A stretch of 64,000 bases of DNA from Massiliimalia sp050943535 (GCA_050943535.1 JBMNPJ010000002.1:1-64000), one strand, 5' to 3'. Shown: positions 1-7,866, counted from the stretch's first letter. Program-made: numbers and translations. The notes: generated by a model from the letters alone, not told the origin.

Positions 1-114
1 ATCCCTCTGCGTTAAGCAGGTAAGACCCCTTGAAGACTACAAGGTTGATAGGCTTAAAGTGTAAGTGTGGTGACACATTTAGCTAGCAAGTACTAATCGG
101 TCGAGGGCTTGACC
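1..114 (+). rRNA. 23S ribosomal RNA, 3' end only
   Basis: The first ~114 bases match the conserved 3' end of bacterial 23S rRNA, including the stretch GAAGACTACAAGGTTGATAG and the terminal CGGTCGAGGGCTTGACC. The rest of the gene lies left of the window. The exact 3' end is estimated from the conserved terminal helix. No 5S rRNA follows before the tRNA cluster. Confidence 0.93.
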
Positions 115-243
115 TCAAGTCAAGTAAGAATGTATGCAAGATAATGTGAATGCTGTTTCGAGTAGTTATTATTCAGTTTTGAAGATACTATATAAAAGAT
201 ATCTTCTTTTTCTGCGAAGGGTTTTGCCTTGTCAAGTGGTTAT

Positions 244-320
244 GCACCACTAGCTCAGTTGGTTAGAGCAACTGACTCTTAATCAGTAGGTTCAGGGTTC
301 GACTCCCTGGTGGTGTACCA
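244..320 (+). tRNA. tRNA-Lys (anticodon CTT)
   Basis: A full cloverleaf can be drawn. The acceptor GCACCAC pairs with GTGGTGT (first pair G-U), the D arm is GCTCAGTTGGTTAGAGC, the anticodon loop CTCTTAA carries CTT, the T arm has GGTTCGACTCC, and CCA is encoded. It is the first of five clustered tRNAs behind the 23S end. Confidence 0.95.
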
Positions 321-354
321 TAAAGATGGATCCCTTTAGGGAGCAGAGTAGTAT

Positions 355-431
355 GGGCCTTTAGCTCAGTTGGTTAGAGCAACCGGCTCATAACCGGTCG
401 GTCCCGGGTTCGAGTCCCTGAAGGCCCACCA
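355..431 (+). tRNA. tRNA with CAT anticodon (probably Ile2, alternatively elongator Met)
   Basis: This is a complete cloverleaf with encoded CCA and anticodon loop CTCATAA. The acceptor GGGCCTT/AAGGCCC has C4-G69 and C5-G68, pairs known to favour TilS (lysidine) recognition, so an AUA-reading Ile2 is my preferred call. Elongator Met cannot be excluded from the sequence. The acceptor stem and elongator-type body argue against initiator tRNA. Confidence 0.85.
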
Positions 432-436
432 TTGAT

Positions 437-512
437 AGGGGTATAGCTCAGTTGGTAGAGCAGCGGTCTCCAAAACCGCGTGCCGAGGGTTCAAGTCCTT
501 CTGCCCCTGCCA
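437..512 (+). tRNA. tRNA-Trp (anticodon CCA)
   Basis: The acceptor AGGGGTA pairs with TGCCCCT and the discriminator is G. The anticodon loop CTCCAAA carries CCA, the T loop is GGTTCAAGTCC, and the CCA tail is encoded. It begins five bases after the previous tRNA, so the two are surely co-transcribed. Confidence 0.95.
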
Positions 513-516
513 AAAT

Positions 517-593
517 GGCCCGTTAGCTCAGCTGGTTAGAGCGCTAGCCTGTCACGCTAGAGGTCGTCGGTTCGATCCCGATACGGGTCGCCA
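517..593 (+). tRNA. tRNA-Asp (anticodon GTC)
   Basis: The acceptor GGCCCGT pairs with ACGGGTC with one G-U pair. The anticodon stem CTAGC/GCTAG holds the loop CTGTCAC with anticodon GTC. The T arm is normal and CCA is encoded. Four bases separate it from tRNA-Trp. Confidence 0.95.
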
Positions 594-595
594 TT

Positions 596-671
596 GCTGT
601 TATGGCTCAGTAGGCAGAGCACGTCCTTGGTAAGGACGAGGTCACCAGTTCGAATCTGGTTAACAGCTCCA
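596..671 (+). tRNA. tRNA-Thr (anticodon GGT)
   Basis: The acceptor GCTGTTA/TAACAGC is fully paired. The anticodon stem CGTCC/GGACG holds the loop TTGGTAA with anticodon GGT, and CCA is encoded. It is the last tRNA of the cluster and is followed directly by a terminator. Confidence 0.95.
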
Positions 672-673
672 TA

Positions 674-706
674 AAAAGACACCTGATTTTTAAGGTGTCT
701 TTTTTC
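674..706 (+). terminator. Rho-independent terminator of the rRNA/tRNA transcript
   Basis: The stem AAAAGACACCT/AGGTGTCTTTT is followed by a T tract. It starts three bases after the CCA of tRNA-Thr and closes the rRNA-tRNA transcription unit. Confidence 0.9.
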
Positions 707-982
707 TTTTATAACTCATTTTATTAGACTTATTTGGATTTATGAAAAGAAACGATAACAATATTTATCAGACTGTAGAAAAAAGTAATGCAAACTGACA
801 ACTTGTACAAATAAGAGCAAAAATCAATCGGAAAAGCACACACTGATAATTTCAAAAATGATCCGATAATACTCTACTAATAGGGTACGAACGTAGTGTC
901 ATTTGTTCCGGCTCTTAGCCGGTAAATTTGTGCAACTTTTTCTTACAATATATTTTAAGATGATTTATTTCAATAATGCAAA
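707..982. other. Intergenic AT-rich gap with one short repeat-like motif
   Basis: I see no gene here. The only structure is TACGAACGTAGTGT at 886-899, followed by a triloop hairpin CCGGCT/AGCCGG (908-922). A similar block (CGA-CGTAG-GT followed by a small hairpin) recurs at 34733-34767, which hints at a dispersed noncoding element. Confidence 0.5.
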
Positions 983-1017
983 AAAGAGGAGTGCTGTATA
1001 TTCAGCACTCCTTTTTA
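983..1017. terminator. Terminator, usable on both strands
   Basis: The stem AGGAGTGCTG (987-996) pairs with CAGCACTCCT (1003-1012). It has A-rich and T-rich flanks, so it can stop transcription from either side. It lies 14 bases past the stop of the leftward alpha-galactosidase gene. Confidence 0.88.
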
Positions 1018-1030
1018 TATTGGGATTACC

Positions 1031-2788
1031 TTAGCATTCTTCCAGATAAATTTGTCCAGCTGTGGTAACCGGAATAATATTGATTCCAGCTTCAAACCAA
1101 CGTACTTCATCCCGTAAAACATGTCCATAACAGTCTTTTTCAATCAGATGATAGGTACGGCTATTTGATATACGCAGGAATAATTCCTGTGCTTTTGTAC
1201 CATTCATAATTACAGCATGATTGATGCTGGATTCCAAAGGAATAATTTTATTTTCTACATAAACTGCAATGATAGTAGAATCGTCTTTTTTCGTTTGAAG
1301 AATTGGATACAAAGTTTGAGGTTCATATGGAATCAATGGAGTACGCAGCAGCATATCCCGATAATCTGTCATGAACTGTACCCAGTAGCGAACCATTTCT
1401 ACCTGTTTTTCCGGAACATTTCCCAGTTTAATAGAGATCTGTACAGTTGCAAAAATAGAATTGATAATCTGTAAAGCAGCAATTTCAGGTTTTTCATCTT
1501 TATGCCACATGAGCATATCAGAGTGAACCGCAGTGTTTCCACTGGTCAAACGAAGGTCTGCTACGCCAACACGGTTTGTAATGCCAGAGTTAGGACAGTC
1601 GCCTACGCGGAACATATTGCCGAAGGAACGCATATTTGGACCAATGTAGCGCTGACGGAATTCAATCAAAATATTTGGTTTCAGCGCAGTCAGACGGCGG
1701 CTGATTTCCCGCATCATAACTTCCAAAGCTTCCTGAACATTGGCGTAATCCATGCCTTTCCGATATTCCGGACTGCCTTCACGGAAATAGATTTCATCAA
1801 TAAAGTCCAGTTTCAGTCCGTCCAAATCCCAATCGCGGACTGCATGTTCATAGTTCTGAATCAAGAATTCCCGTACTTCTGGGTAACGTGGATCCAATAC
1901 GCCGGCTTTTTGGTATTCAATATAGCACAGCAGCTTATCTTTGAATTTTTCCCATACTTTTGCCTGTTTGCCTACATAAGGAACGCTGTACCAGATCATG
2001 TACTTCATACCCATTTCATGAACTTTTTTCACGTGTGCAGCAAAATCAGGGAAGCGTCCTTCCGCCATTTCCCAGTCACCGCAGAAAGCATATCCACGGT
2101 TGTTGTCCATAGTTTGCCAACCATCATCCACAATAATGGTTTTGAATCCCATGGCGGAAGCAAGGCGGCATTCTTCTTCAATTTCTTCTGCAAATAAATC
2201 CTGATGATAGGAATACCAGCTGGAATATACAGGAAGCTGTGCTTCATCGGGAACCTGCATTGGAACAATTCCGCATACTTTTTCCCACCACTGAGGAACA
2301 TTTTCAATGGATTCGTAATAAGGGATGTCCCGACGGTCTTCCAGCAGTTTGAGGGTATAATCATTTTCCATAATAAAGTCTTTCATGGGGATTTCGATGG
2401 TACAGATCAAAGTACCGTCTTCCTCATGAATGCCGAAACGGCTGGCAACGATTTCCCGAATTTCAGATAAAGCATAGGTATATCTGTTTTTCTGGTCTTC
2501 ACTGAACAGACAGGCGATTGGAGCAGAAATGCTGGTCATAGACTGAATTGGCCATGACCAGTCAGCATGAATCTGACGGTTGGTGCCGCAGAGAGGATGC
2601 CACAAGTATCCAATATCTACATATGGAAAAGACCATTTCATGTGAATGACAGGATTTTCTGTGGATTTCCGCTGAGCTTCATTAGGAGAAAAGGTATAGG
2701 TGTATTCCATCACACCTTCTTCCAATTGCTGAACGGAAGAGGTCATCTTCAGTCCAAAATTGTTTGTAACCTTTATTTCATGGTTCAT
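1031..2788 (-). CDS. Alpha-galactosidase (melibiase, clan GH-D, GH36-like)
   Basis: This 585-residue protein probably hydrolyses terminal alpha-1,6-galactosyl residues of raffinose-type oligosaccharides or galactomannans. It has no signal peptide, so it should act in the cytoplasm. The central barrel shows the clan GH-D motifs: a VDDGWQ strand end and a KLDF motif with Asp328 as the likely nucleophile, followed by FRVGD with the likely acid/base region. The start is the ATG at 2788, because GGAGG lies eight bases upstream; an upstream extension to 2830 has no Shine-Dalgarno. A promoter at 2854-2881 precedes it, inside a direct repeat that also occurs at 5836-5990. No sugar transporter is adjacent. 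Whether it is GH36 or a close relative cannot be settled here. Confidence 0.88.
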   Translation of the reverse strand: MNHEIKVTNNFGLKMTSSVQQLEEGVMEYTYTFSPNEAQRKSTENPVIHMKWSFPYVDIGYLWHPLCGTNRQIHADWSWPIQSMTSISAPIACLFSEDQKNRYTYALSEIREIVASRFGIHEEDGTLICTIEIPMKDFIMENDYTLKLLEDRRDIPYYESIENVPQWWEKVCGIVPMQVPDEAQLPVYSSWYSYHQDLFAEEIEEECRLASAMGFKTIIVDDGWQTMDNNRGYAFCGDWEMAEGRFPDFAAHVKKVHEMGMKYMIWYSVPYVGKQAKVWEKFKDKLLCYIEYQKAGVLDPRYPEVREFLIQNYEHAVRDWDLDGLKLDFIDEIYFREGSPEYRKGMDYANVQEALEVMMREISRRLTALKPNILIEFRQRYIGPNMRSFGNMFRVGDCPNSGITNRVGVADLRLTSGNTAVHSDMLMWHKDEKPEIAALQIINSIFATVQISIKLGNVPEKQVEMVRYWVQFMTDYRDMLLRTPLIPYEPQTLYPILQTKKDDSTIIAVYVENKIIPLESSINHAVIMNGTKAQELFLRISNSRTYHLIEKDCYGHVLRDEVRWFEAGINIIPVTTAGQIYLEEC

Positions 2789-2853
2789 TTTGAATACCTC
2801 CATTGTATGAAAATTTAAAAAATATACCAATCATAAAATAAGATTATGGTTTC

Positions 2854-2881
2854 ATTATAGTAATTTTAAAAAAAATTACAA
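2854..2881 (-). promoter_or_regulatory. Sigma-A-type promoter of the alpha-galactosidase gene
   Basis: Read on the minus strand, TTGTAA, a 16-base spacer and a perfect TATAAT lie about 60 bases before the start codon. The promoter sits inside direct-repeat copy 1. In the second copy the same place reads TATATG, so only this copy has a good -10 box. Confidence 0.7.
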
Positions 2882-2915
2882 TGTGGATTTGTTGCCAGAT
2901 ATTTTGAAAAAAGTA

Positions 2916-2951
2916 AAGAGATGTTGCAAAATGGGTTTTGCAGCATCTCTT
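2916..2951 (-). terminator. Hairpin terminator inside direct repeat copy 1
   Basis: A 16-pair stem (one wobble pair) with a TGGG loop is followed on the minus strand by TTTACTTTTTTC. It could end leftward transcription from the HD-domain fragment before the alpha-galactosidase promoter. An identical hairpin is in repeat copy 2. Confidence 0.65.
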
Positions 2952-3044
2952 AAAAGATATTAATTAATAAAAAGTAGTTTTTTGTACGTTAGGGAGTACA
3001 TCATAAATGGAACAGTTTATCTTTGTTTCAAAATATTTTTTAAA

Positions 3045-3470
3045 TTATAAAGTTTTTTCCCATCGTTTGATTGTAAAAGGAGAGAATCCGTATCGTAATG
3101 ACACATCAACCCAACGTTTTTCCAATAGGCAGAATCCTTCTGCAGTTGCAAGGGAATCACATAAAATAATCAATTTATCATAATCGTCATAGGTTATCTG
3201 ATTCAGAAAATTTACAATATGCTCACGTTCACTATCTGTTAGGTCATCTTTCTGTACGTCTTCATGGATCTTTTGAGTAGGGAAAGAATGAGTTAAACAA
3301 ATTTTGGCTGCCTCATCCCAACCAGAATGCATAGCGTATTGATAACCTTCCCAGATATGCCTCAAAGATACAATGCCAACTCTCCTACCAATATCATGCA
3401 GAAGTCCTAAAATATGAGCTTTGTTAGAATCTAGGTCAGGACATCTTTCAGCGATATACATAGTGAACAT
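3045..3470 (-). pseudogene. Truncated HD-domain phosphohydrolase-like gene
   Basis: The 141-residue frame carries an HD-type metal site, HILGLLHDIGRR near residues 20-31, and a later CDSLA segment. This is typical of a clostridial family of small HDIG-domain hydrolases. Such proteins normally have about 30 residues before this point holding the first metal-binding His, and a longer C-terminal tail. Here the frame opens just before the HD motif, an in-frame stop lies shortly upstream, and no Shine-Dalgarno precedes the ATG. I therefore read it as a remnant that lost its 5' end. It lies between repeat copy 1 and the divergent agr-like genes. A short functional protein cannot be excluded. Confidence 0.5.
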
Positions 3471-3576
3471 GTCTAATATAAGCGGTTAATTAAATTTAAT
3501 TGAAATATATCGTAAAATTAACAGTAAAAAGAAATAGGATACTGTGAATTTCTTTTATAGTCATAGATTAAAATAA

Positions 3577-3605
3577 TTGAAAATAGATTCAATTTATATT
3601 ATAAT
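3577..3605 (+). promoter_or_regulatory. Sigma-A-type promoter of the agr-like operon
   Basis: TTGAAA (3577-3582) and TATAAT (3600-3605) are 17 bases apart and 33 bases ahead of the regulator start. The inverted repeat ATTGAA/TTCAAT (3576-3593) overlaps the -35 box. A spaced ACAGT...ACTGT pair lies further upstream, which could serve autoregulation by the LytTR protein. Confidence 0.75.
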
Positions 3606-3638
3606 AAAAACAATTTTAGACAGAAAGAAGAATGAATA

Positions 3639-4331
3639 GTGTTGCATATTGCTATTTGTGACGATGAAAAAATAGGAAGAGAATTATTATATCACTATTT
3701 GTCAACATATTTGATACAGCTAAGAATTAAATATCATATAACAGAATGTGCATCGGCTCAAGAGTTATTTGAGCATTTGAATCATAACTTTGATATTATA
3801 TTTTTAGATATTAAGATGGATCAGTTAAATGGAATTGAAGTGGCAAAAATCATTCGTTCTAGAGATAATAATGTTGAGATTGTTTTTGTTAGTTCTTATC
3901 CTGAATATGCTGTTTCCGGATATGGAGTTAATGCATTTCGTTATTTGCTAAAGCAGGATATGAAGAATCATCTAAATGAATGTATGCCGGAATTATTATC
4001 TAAACTCAATTATTATCGTGTAGAAATTAAAGTCAATGGAGAAAAGATTCTTTTAGAAACGGAAGATATTTTTTATTTTGAAACAAAATGTCGTAAAATT
4101 AAAGTAAAGATGACAAACAAAGAATATTGCTTTTACGGAAAATTATGTGAATTGGAGCGGGAGTTAGAAACATATGGATTTATTCGGGTTCATCAAAGTT
4201 TTTTAGTGAACATTAAAAAGATCATCTCTATAGATAATGATGGAATTATTTTACAAAATCATGAAGCGATTCCTGTTAGTCGGAATAAGAAAAAATTTGT
4301 AAGTCAAAAATTGCTTTGGTCAAAGAGGTAG
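3639..4331 (+). CDS. LytTR-family response regulator (AgrA-like)
   Basis: This 230-residue response regulator has an N-terminal receiver domain with acidic pair Asp8/Asp9 and phospho-acceptor Asp57 in FLDIKM. From about residue 130 it has a C-terminal LytTR DNA-binding domain (FYFETKCRKIKV, VHQSFLVN, PVSRNKKKF). It should be phosphorylated by the kinase encoded seven bases downstream and then bind promoter repeats. The start is GTG at 3639 with AAAGAAG upstream; TTG at 3642 is the alternative. The two genes form an operon. No agrB or agrD-like gene is present, so the signal is unknown. The segment is clearly richer in AT than its neighbours. Confidence 0.9.
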   Translation: MLHIAICDDEKIGRELLYHYLSTYLIQLRIKYHITECASAQELFEHLNHNFDIIFLDIKMDQLNGIEVAKIIRSRDNNVEIVFVSSYPEYAVSGYGVNAFRYLLKQDMKNHLNECMPELLSKLNYYRVEIKVNGEKILLETEDIFYFETKCRKIKVKMTNKEYCFYGKLCELERELETYGFIRVHQSFLVNIKKIISIDNDGIILQNHEAIPVSRNKKKFVSQKLLWSKR

Positions 4332-4337
4332 AAAAGA

Positions 4338-5621
4338 ATGTTGTATGACCTGATAAACATCTGTGGAACATTGTTGGAAAATTCGCTTTTTTTATGGCTT
4401 TTCGCAGGGTTGTTTAGCAAAAAGTTTTCCGGAAATATGGTTTATTTAATATTAGCGGCTATTCAGACCATTCTGATTGTTGTAATAAAACAAATGCTTG
4501 CGCTGACAGTTCAAAATGTAATTAGTATCATTTGTATTACTGTTTATCTGATCGTGGGAGCATTATTTTTTAAGGGAAAGTTTTTAATGAAAATGGTCGC
4601 ATCAATAGGCTATTATATTGTTCTGGTATTGATTGATTATGTAGTGATTACGATGTTTTCTTTGGCTTTTTCAGATAGGGCAGATATGATGATTCAGCAA
4701 ATTCAGTTTTACGTTTGGCTTGTTTTTGTTTCTAAATCAGGTTTGGTTCTGGCTATATGGTTACTTATGAGAATTTTTAAAAATAAACTGAATTTTTATC
4801 ATGTTTCTATGGTGCATTGGATGACAGTGCTGGGAGTTCAATCAACTTTATTTTTTCTGGTTGTTTTTGTGTTATGGAGTAAAATTGTAACAAGGAAGGC
4901 TGTATGGCTCCAAATGTTTATCTTACTAATTGTTTTTGGCGTATTTATTCTAGGAATTTATATGCTTAAAATCATCAGGGAAGGTCAGATTAATCAAATA
5001 CGTAGTGAATTTTTACAGAAGGAGGTGGAATTAAGGTCGGAGTATATTCATCTTGCTCAAAGAGAAGCTCAAAATACGAAACAGTTATATCATGATATCA
5101 ACAAACATTTATCTTATCTTGCTGCTCTTCTCAGTCTTCAAGAATATGAAGCAGCAGAAAATTATTTGCAAAAGACGACAAATTCTTTAGGAACGTTGCC
5201 GGGGTCTATAGAGACGGGACATGAAACCGTTAATATTATTTTAGCATATCAGCTTAAAAGAATGGAAGAAGAGCACATAAAGCCGCAGTTGGAAATTAGT
5301 GGTTTGAACAATGTGAAGATAGATGATTTAGATTTGGTTATTCTGCTAGGTAATGTATTGGATAACGCAATTAAAGCAGCTATAGAAGTAAATCATCCAG
5401 TGATTAAAATAAAAATGATCTATGAAAATAATAAGTTACTGATATCAATAGTTAATCCGTGTGCAAAGCCAGTAAAGATTAAAAATCAAATGGTTAAGAC
5501 ACCTTCAAAATCAGGACATGGGTTAGGTTTGTACAATATAAAAGAGGTGGTCGAAAAATATCATGGAGAGTATATGCTTGAATATCAAGATGGAAACTTT
5601 TATTTTATTTGTGAAATATAG
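4338..5621 (+). CDS. GHKL sensor histidine kinase (AgrC-like, HPK10 type)
   Basis: The 427-residue protein has six or seven hydrophobic N-terminal segments over about 205 residues, then a coiled linker and a cytoplasmic kinase core. The H box is LYHDINKHL (about residue 255), the N box is LGNVLDNAIKAA, and the G box is SGHGLGLYNI, all as in AgrC/ComD-type kinases that sense peptides. It is co-transcribed with the LytTR regulator six bases upstream. I looked on both sides for a peptide precursor or an AgrB-type protease and found only frames of a few residues. The ligand must come from elsewhere or from other cells. Confidence 0.88.
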   Translation: MLYDLINICGTLLENSLFLWLFAGLFSKKFSGNMVYLILAAIQTILIVVIKQMLALTVQNVISIICITVYLIVGALFFKGKFLMKMVASIGYYIVLVLIDYVVITMFSLAFSDRADMMIQQIQFYVWLVFVSKSGLVLAIWLLMRIFKNKLNFYHVSMVHWMTVLGVQSTLFFLVVFVLWSKIVTRKAVWLQMFILLIVFGVFILGIYMLKIIREGQINQIRSEFLQKEVELRSEYIHLAQREAQNTKQLYHDINKHLSYLAALLSLQEYEAAENYLQKTTNSLGTLPGSIETGHETVNIILAYQLKRMEEEHIKPQLEISGLNNVKIDDLDLVILLGNVLDNAIKAAIEVNHPVIKIKMIYENNKLLISIVNPCAKPVKIKNQMVKTPSKSGHGLGLYNIKEVVEKYHGEYMLEYQDGNFYFICEI

Positions 5622-5835
5622 GTTTGTAAATAATATGAATAGAGGATAAATTTAATGGTTTATTTAATTATTTTGTTCTAAAGGTAAGAAAAAATAAGAA
5701 AACTGTAGTTTTCTATAGTCTTTAAACAATGGTAGACACAATGAGAATATGAATTTCAGTAACCTGTAGAAAATTTTACAACTTGTCTAGTGTATCAATA
5801 CATTGGATAGAAAAATGATCTATTAACAATTATTT
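5622..5835. other. Noncoding gap behind the agr-like kinase
   Basis: This is AT-rich DNA with no frame longer than about ten codons and no convincing terminator. I searched it specifically for a small Cys-containing peptide gene and found none. Direct-repeat copy 2 begins at its right end. Confidence 0.5.
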
Positions 5836-5990
5836 CCTCCATTGTATGAAAATTTAAAAAATATACCAATCATAAAATAAGATTATGGTTTCATATAATA
5901 ATTTTAAAAAAAATTACAATGTGGATTTGTTGCCAGATATTTTGAAAAAAGTAAAGAGATGTTGCAAAATGGGTTTTGCAGCATCTCTTA
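5836..5990. repeat. Direct repeat copy 2 (~155 bp)
   Basis: This is the second copy of the segment at 2797-2952, with one base deleted and one substituted over the whole length. It contains the ghost of the alpha-galactosidase Shine-Dalgarno and promoter, with the -10 box degraded from TATAAT to TATATG. The hairpin 5954-5989 now lies directly downstream of the leftward corrinoid-activation gene and may act as its terminator. Confidence 0.95.
5954..5989 (-). terminator. Hairpin terminator inside direct repeat copy 2
   Basis: This is the same AAGAGATG-TGCAAAA stem and TGGG loop as in copy 1, with TTTACTTTTTTC behind it on the minus strand. It lies about 85 bases past the stop codon of the leftward gene at 6074. 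Confidence 0.65.
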
Positions 5991-6073
5991 TTGCTTATTT
6001 TATATTTTTTAAAAGAATATGGCAATCATGATTGATTCATTTTAATATGTATGAGTAGAAAAAGGGGGAACCC

Positions 6074-7636
6074 TTAAACTTCAAATCCCATACATTCTAC
6101 ATATTGTTCCATAAAATAAGCAGAAGATGAAAGTTCCAGTCCCTCTGCCTGTTTTGCAAGCGCCTCGCTTTCAGCTAAACAATCACTGTTGAGCAGAATC
6201 ATAGAAGCACCGCTTCCGGAAGCGTTTCCAATAGAATGCGCTTTCTGAGCAAATTCTTTTGGAATCAGTCCAATGACAGCAGCGTTGGTACGATCAATAA
6301 AACTGCCGAATCCTCCGGCTAAGATCAACCGGTCTACCTGAGCGGCAGATAAGCCTACTGCATTGAGCAAGGATAAAAATCCGGCACAGACAGCAGCTTT
6401 TGCCAGCTGAATGGAACGAACGTCTTTTTGTGTCAATAAAACATCGCTGTCGCCAATGCGCAGAGCGGCATCATCATCGTATTCTGCCAGATATCCTGCT
6501 TCATCCGCCTTTTCTTCATCGATATATCCGGTTTCATCAATGAGACCTAAGGTGAGGAAGCAGGCTAGAGCATCAATTAAGCCGGAACCGCAGATTCCTT
6601 TGGCTTTGGCATCTCCAATGGTGCTGAATGCAATTTTTTCATTTTCAATCCATACTTTGCTGATTGCACCAGGAACAGCCATAGATCCCATAGTAATTCC
6701 TGCACCTTCAAAAGCAGGACCAGCTGCAGTGGAACAGCAAACCAGTCTGCCCTGATAGTGTACGCCCATTTCTCCGTTGGTACCAATGTCTACCAATACA
6801 GTACATCCGTCTTCATGCAGTACATTGCCCGCTAACAGGGAACAAGTAATATCGCTGCCTACAAAAGCGGACATGGTTCTGGGCAGATAACAGCGCAGAG
6901 CAGGAAACATGGTCCAGTGAAGTGCTTTTACATCAATCCAGCTGCCGTAGTATTCTGAAATTTCAAAAGGTGCACAGGAAAGAGGTTTTACATTTTCACG
7001 CATCAACAGGTACAGCATGGTAGTATTTCCGGTGATGACAATAGTGGATAATTCCTCAAAAGCAACCTTGTGATTTTCACAGAGATTTGCCACTTGTTTT
7101 TCCAGTTCCGCTGCAATACAGTTTTGCAGGGCAGCGTCTTTCCCCTCCAATGCTGCGCCGATTCTGGAGATAACGTCTGCTCCATAAGCGGATTGAGGAT
7201 TTGGGAATGCGCCTTTTCCCAGTAAACTGCCGTCGGAAAGCCGGTATAAATACAGGGCAACGGTAGTGGTGCCAATATCCACGGCGGCGCCGTAACCGGA
7301 ACCGATAGGCTTAACAGGAACAGAAATCTGATTTCCTTCTGTCACAATTTCCATGGATTGAGATTCTACGGTTACCTGGCAGTCACCTTCCGCTTTGGTC
7401 ATACATGCTAAACGAATATTCTGTTTTAATTCTTCCCCCAATACCTTGATTTCCTGTTGGGTAGGGTCAGAAAGATTTCCTGCAGCTTTGACTCTACATT
7501 TTCCGCAGGTACCCCGTCCGGCACACAGCATCTTGATAGGAATTCCTGCCTCCTGTAAAGCAGAAGATAATAAAACTGGTTCTTGGTATTGTAAATTTTG
7601 CGTTTTTCCGTTATAATAAATAGTAATAGTAAACAT
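6074..7636 (-). CDS. ATP-dependent reductive activator of corrinoid proteins (RACo/DUF4445 family)
   Basis: The 520-residue protein probably uses ATP hydrolysis to re-reduce the inactive Co(II) corrinoid of a methyltransferase system to Co(I). An N-terminal 2Fe-2S ferredoxin domain has Cys38, Cys44 and Cys47 in CAGRGTCGKC, plus a fourth Cys near residue 77. It is followed by an ASKHA ATPase core with AAVDIGTTTVA near residue 120, VDIGTNGEM and LAGGFGSFID. The start is ATG at 7636, since GGAG is ten bases upstream; a GTG two codons earlier is too close. Its partner is most likely the corrinoid protein at 9193. The gene is divergent from the PocR-AraC regulator, which may control both directions. 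Confidence 0.9.
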   Translation of the reverse strand: MFTITIYYNGKTQNLQYQEPVLLSSALQEAGIPIKMLCAGRGTCGKCRVKAAGNLSDPTQQEIKVLGEELKQNIRLACMTKAEGDCQVTVESQSMEIVTEGNQISVPVKPIGSGYGAAVDIGTTTVALYLYRLSDGSLLGKGAFPNPQSAYGADVISRIGAALEGKDAALQNCIAAELEKQVANLCENHKVAFEELSTIVITGNTTMLYLLMRENVKPLSCAPFEISEYYGSWIDVKALHWTMFPALRCYLPRTMSAFVGSDITCSLLAGNVLHEDGCTVLVDIGTNGEMGVHYQGRLVCCSTAAGPAFEGAGITMGSMAVPGAISKVWIENEKIAFSTIGDAKAKGICGSGLIDALACFLTLGLIDETGYIDEEKADEAGYLAEYDDDAALRIGDSDVLLTQKDVRSIQLAKAAVCAGFLSLLNAVGLSAAQVDRLILAGGFGSFIDRTNAAVIGLIPKEFAQKAHSIGNASGSGASMILLNSDCLAESEALAKQAEGLELSSSAYFMEQYVECMGFEV

Positions 7637-7678
7637 AAACACAAATCTCCTTAAGTCATATCAATCTACCATTATCAT

Positions 7679-7706
7679 AGTATAAAATCAAAAAAATTTC
7701 TTGTAA
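7679..7706 (-). promoter_or_regulatory. Putative promoter of the corrinoid-activation gene
   Basis: On the minus strand TTACAA, a 16-base spacer and TATACT lie about 45 bases upstream of the start. Both boxes are good but not perfect matches to sigma-A consensus. Confidence 0.5.
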
Positions 7707-7866
7707 TTATATTGCGCTTTTTTGGAATAATCTGCGGTTTTTCCTGTGACTTCCATATAGAAAGAAACTTATAAAAAAGACTAAATTAGTAAGAATAAAC
7801 GATTTCATCATTTCAGGATGATTTTTCTATATTTTATGAAAATAAGCAGAAAATCTCTGGGAGCAG

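Larger units (their letters stand above)
2797..2952. repeat. Direct repeat copy 1 (~156 bp)
   Basis: This segment recurs in the same orientation at 5836-5990. The copies differ by one deleted T and one G-to-A change, both inside the -10 box of the alpha-galactosidase promoter. The repeat runs from the Shine-Dalgarno of that gene to the end of a hairpin (2916-2951, stem AAGAGATG-TGCAAAA with loop TGGG). The two copies bracket the agr-like module. Confidence 0.95.

Noticed and set aside
113..243. A 5S rRNA gene between 23S and tRNA-Lys
   Set aside because: The gap is AT-rich and lacks the conserved 5S CCGAAC and loop motifs.
1502..2197. A 231-codon plus-strand frame inside the alpha-galactosidase gene
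   Set aside because: The frame lies wholly within a recognisable GH gene on the other strand and has no start signals.
5622..5835. An agrD-like autoinducer peptide gene next to the kinase
   Set aside because: All frames are shorter than about ten codons and have no Cys/Ser-centred cyclic peptide pattern with amphipathic leader.
2797..5990. A transposon or insertion sequence carrying the agr-like genes
   Set aside because: No transposase or integrase and no terminal inverted repeats are present; the flanking repeats are far too long for a target-site duplication and consist of host intergenic DNA.
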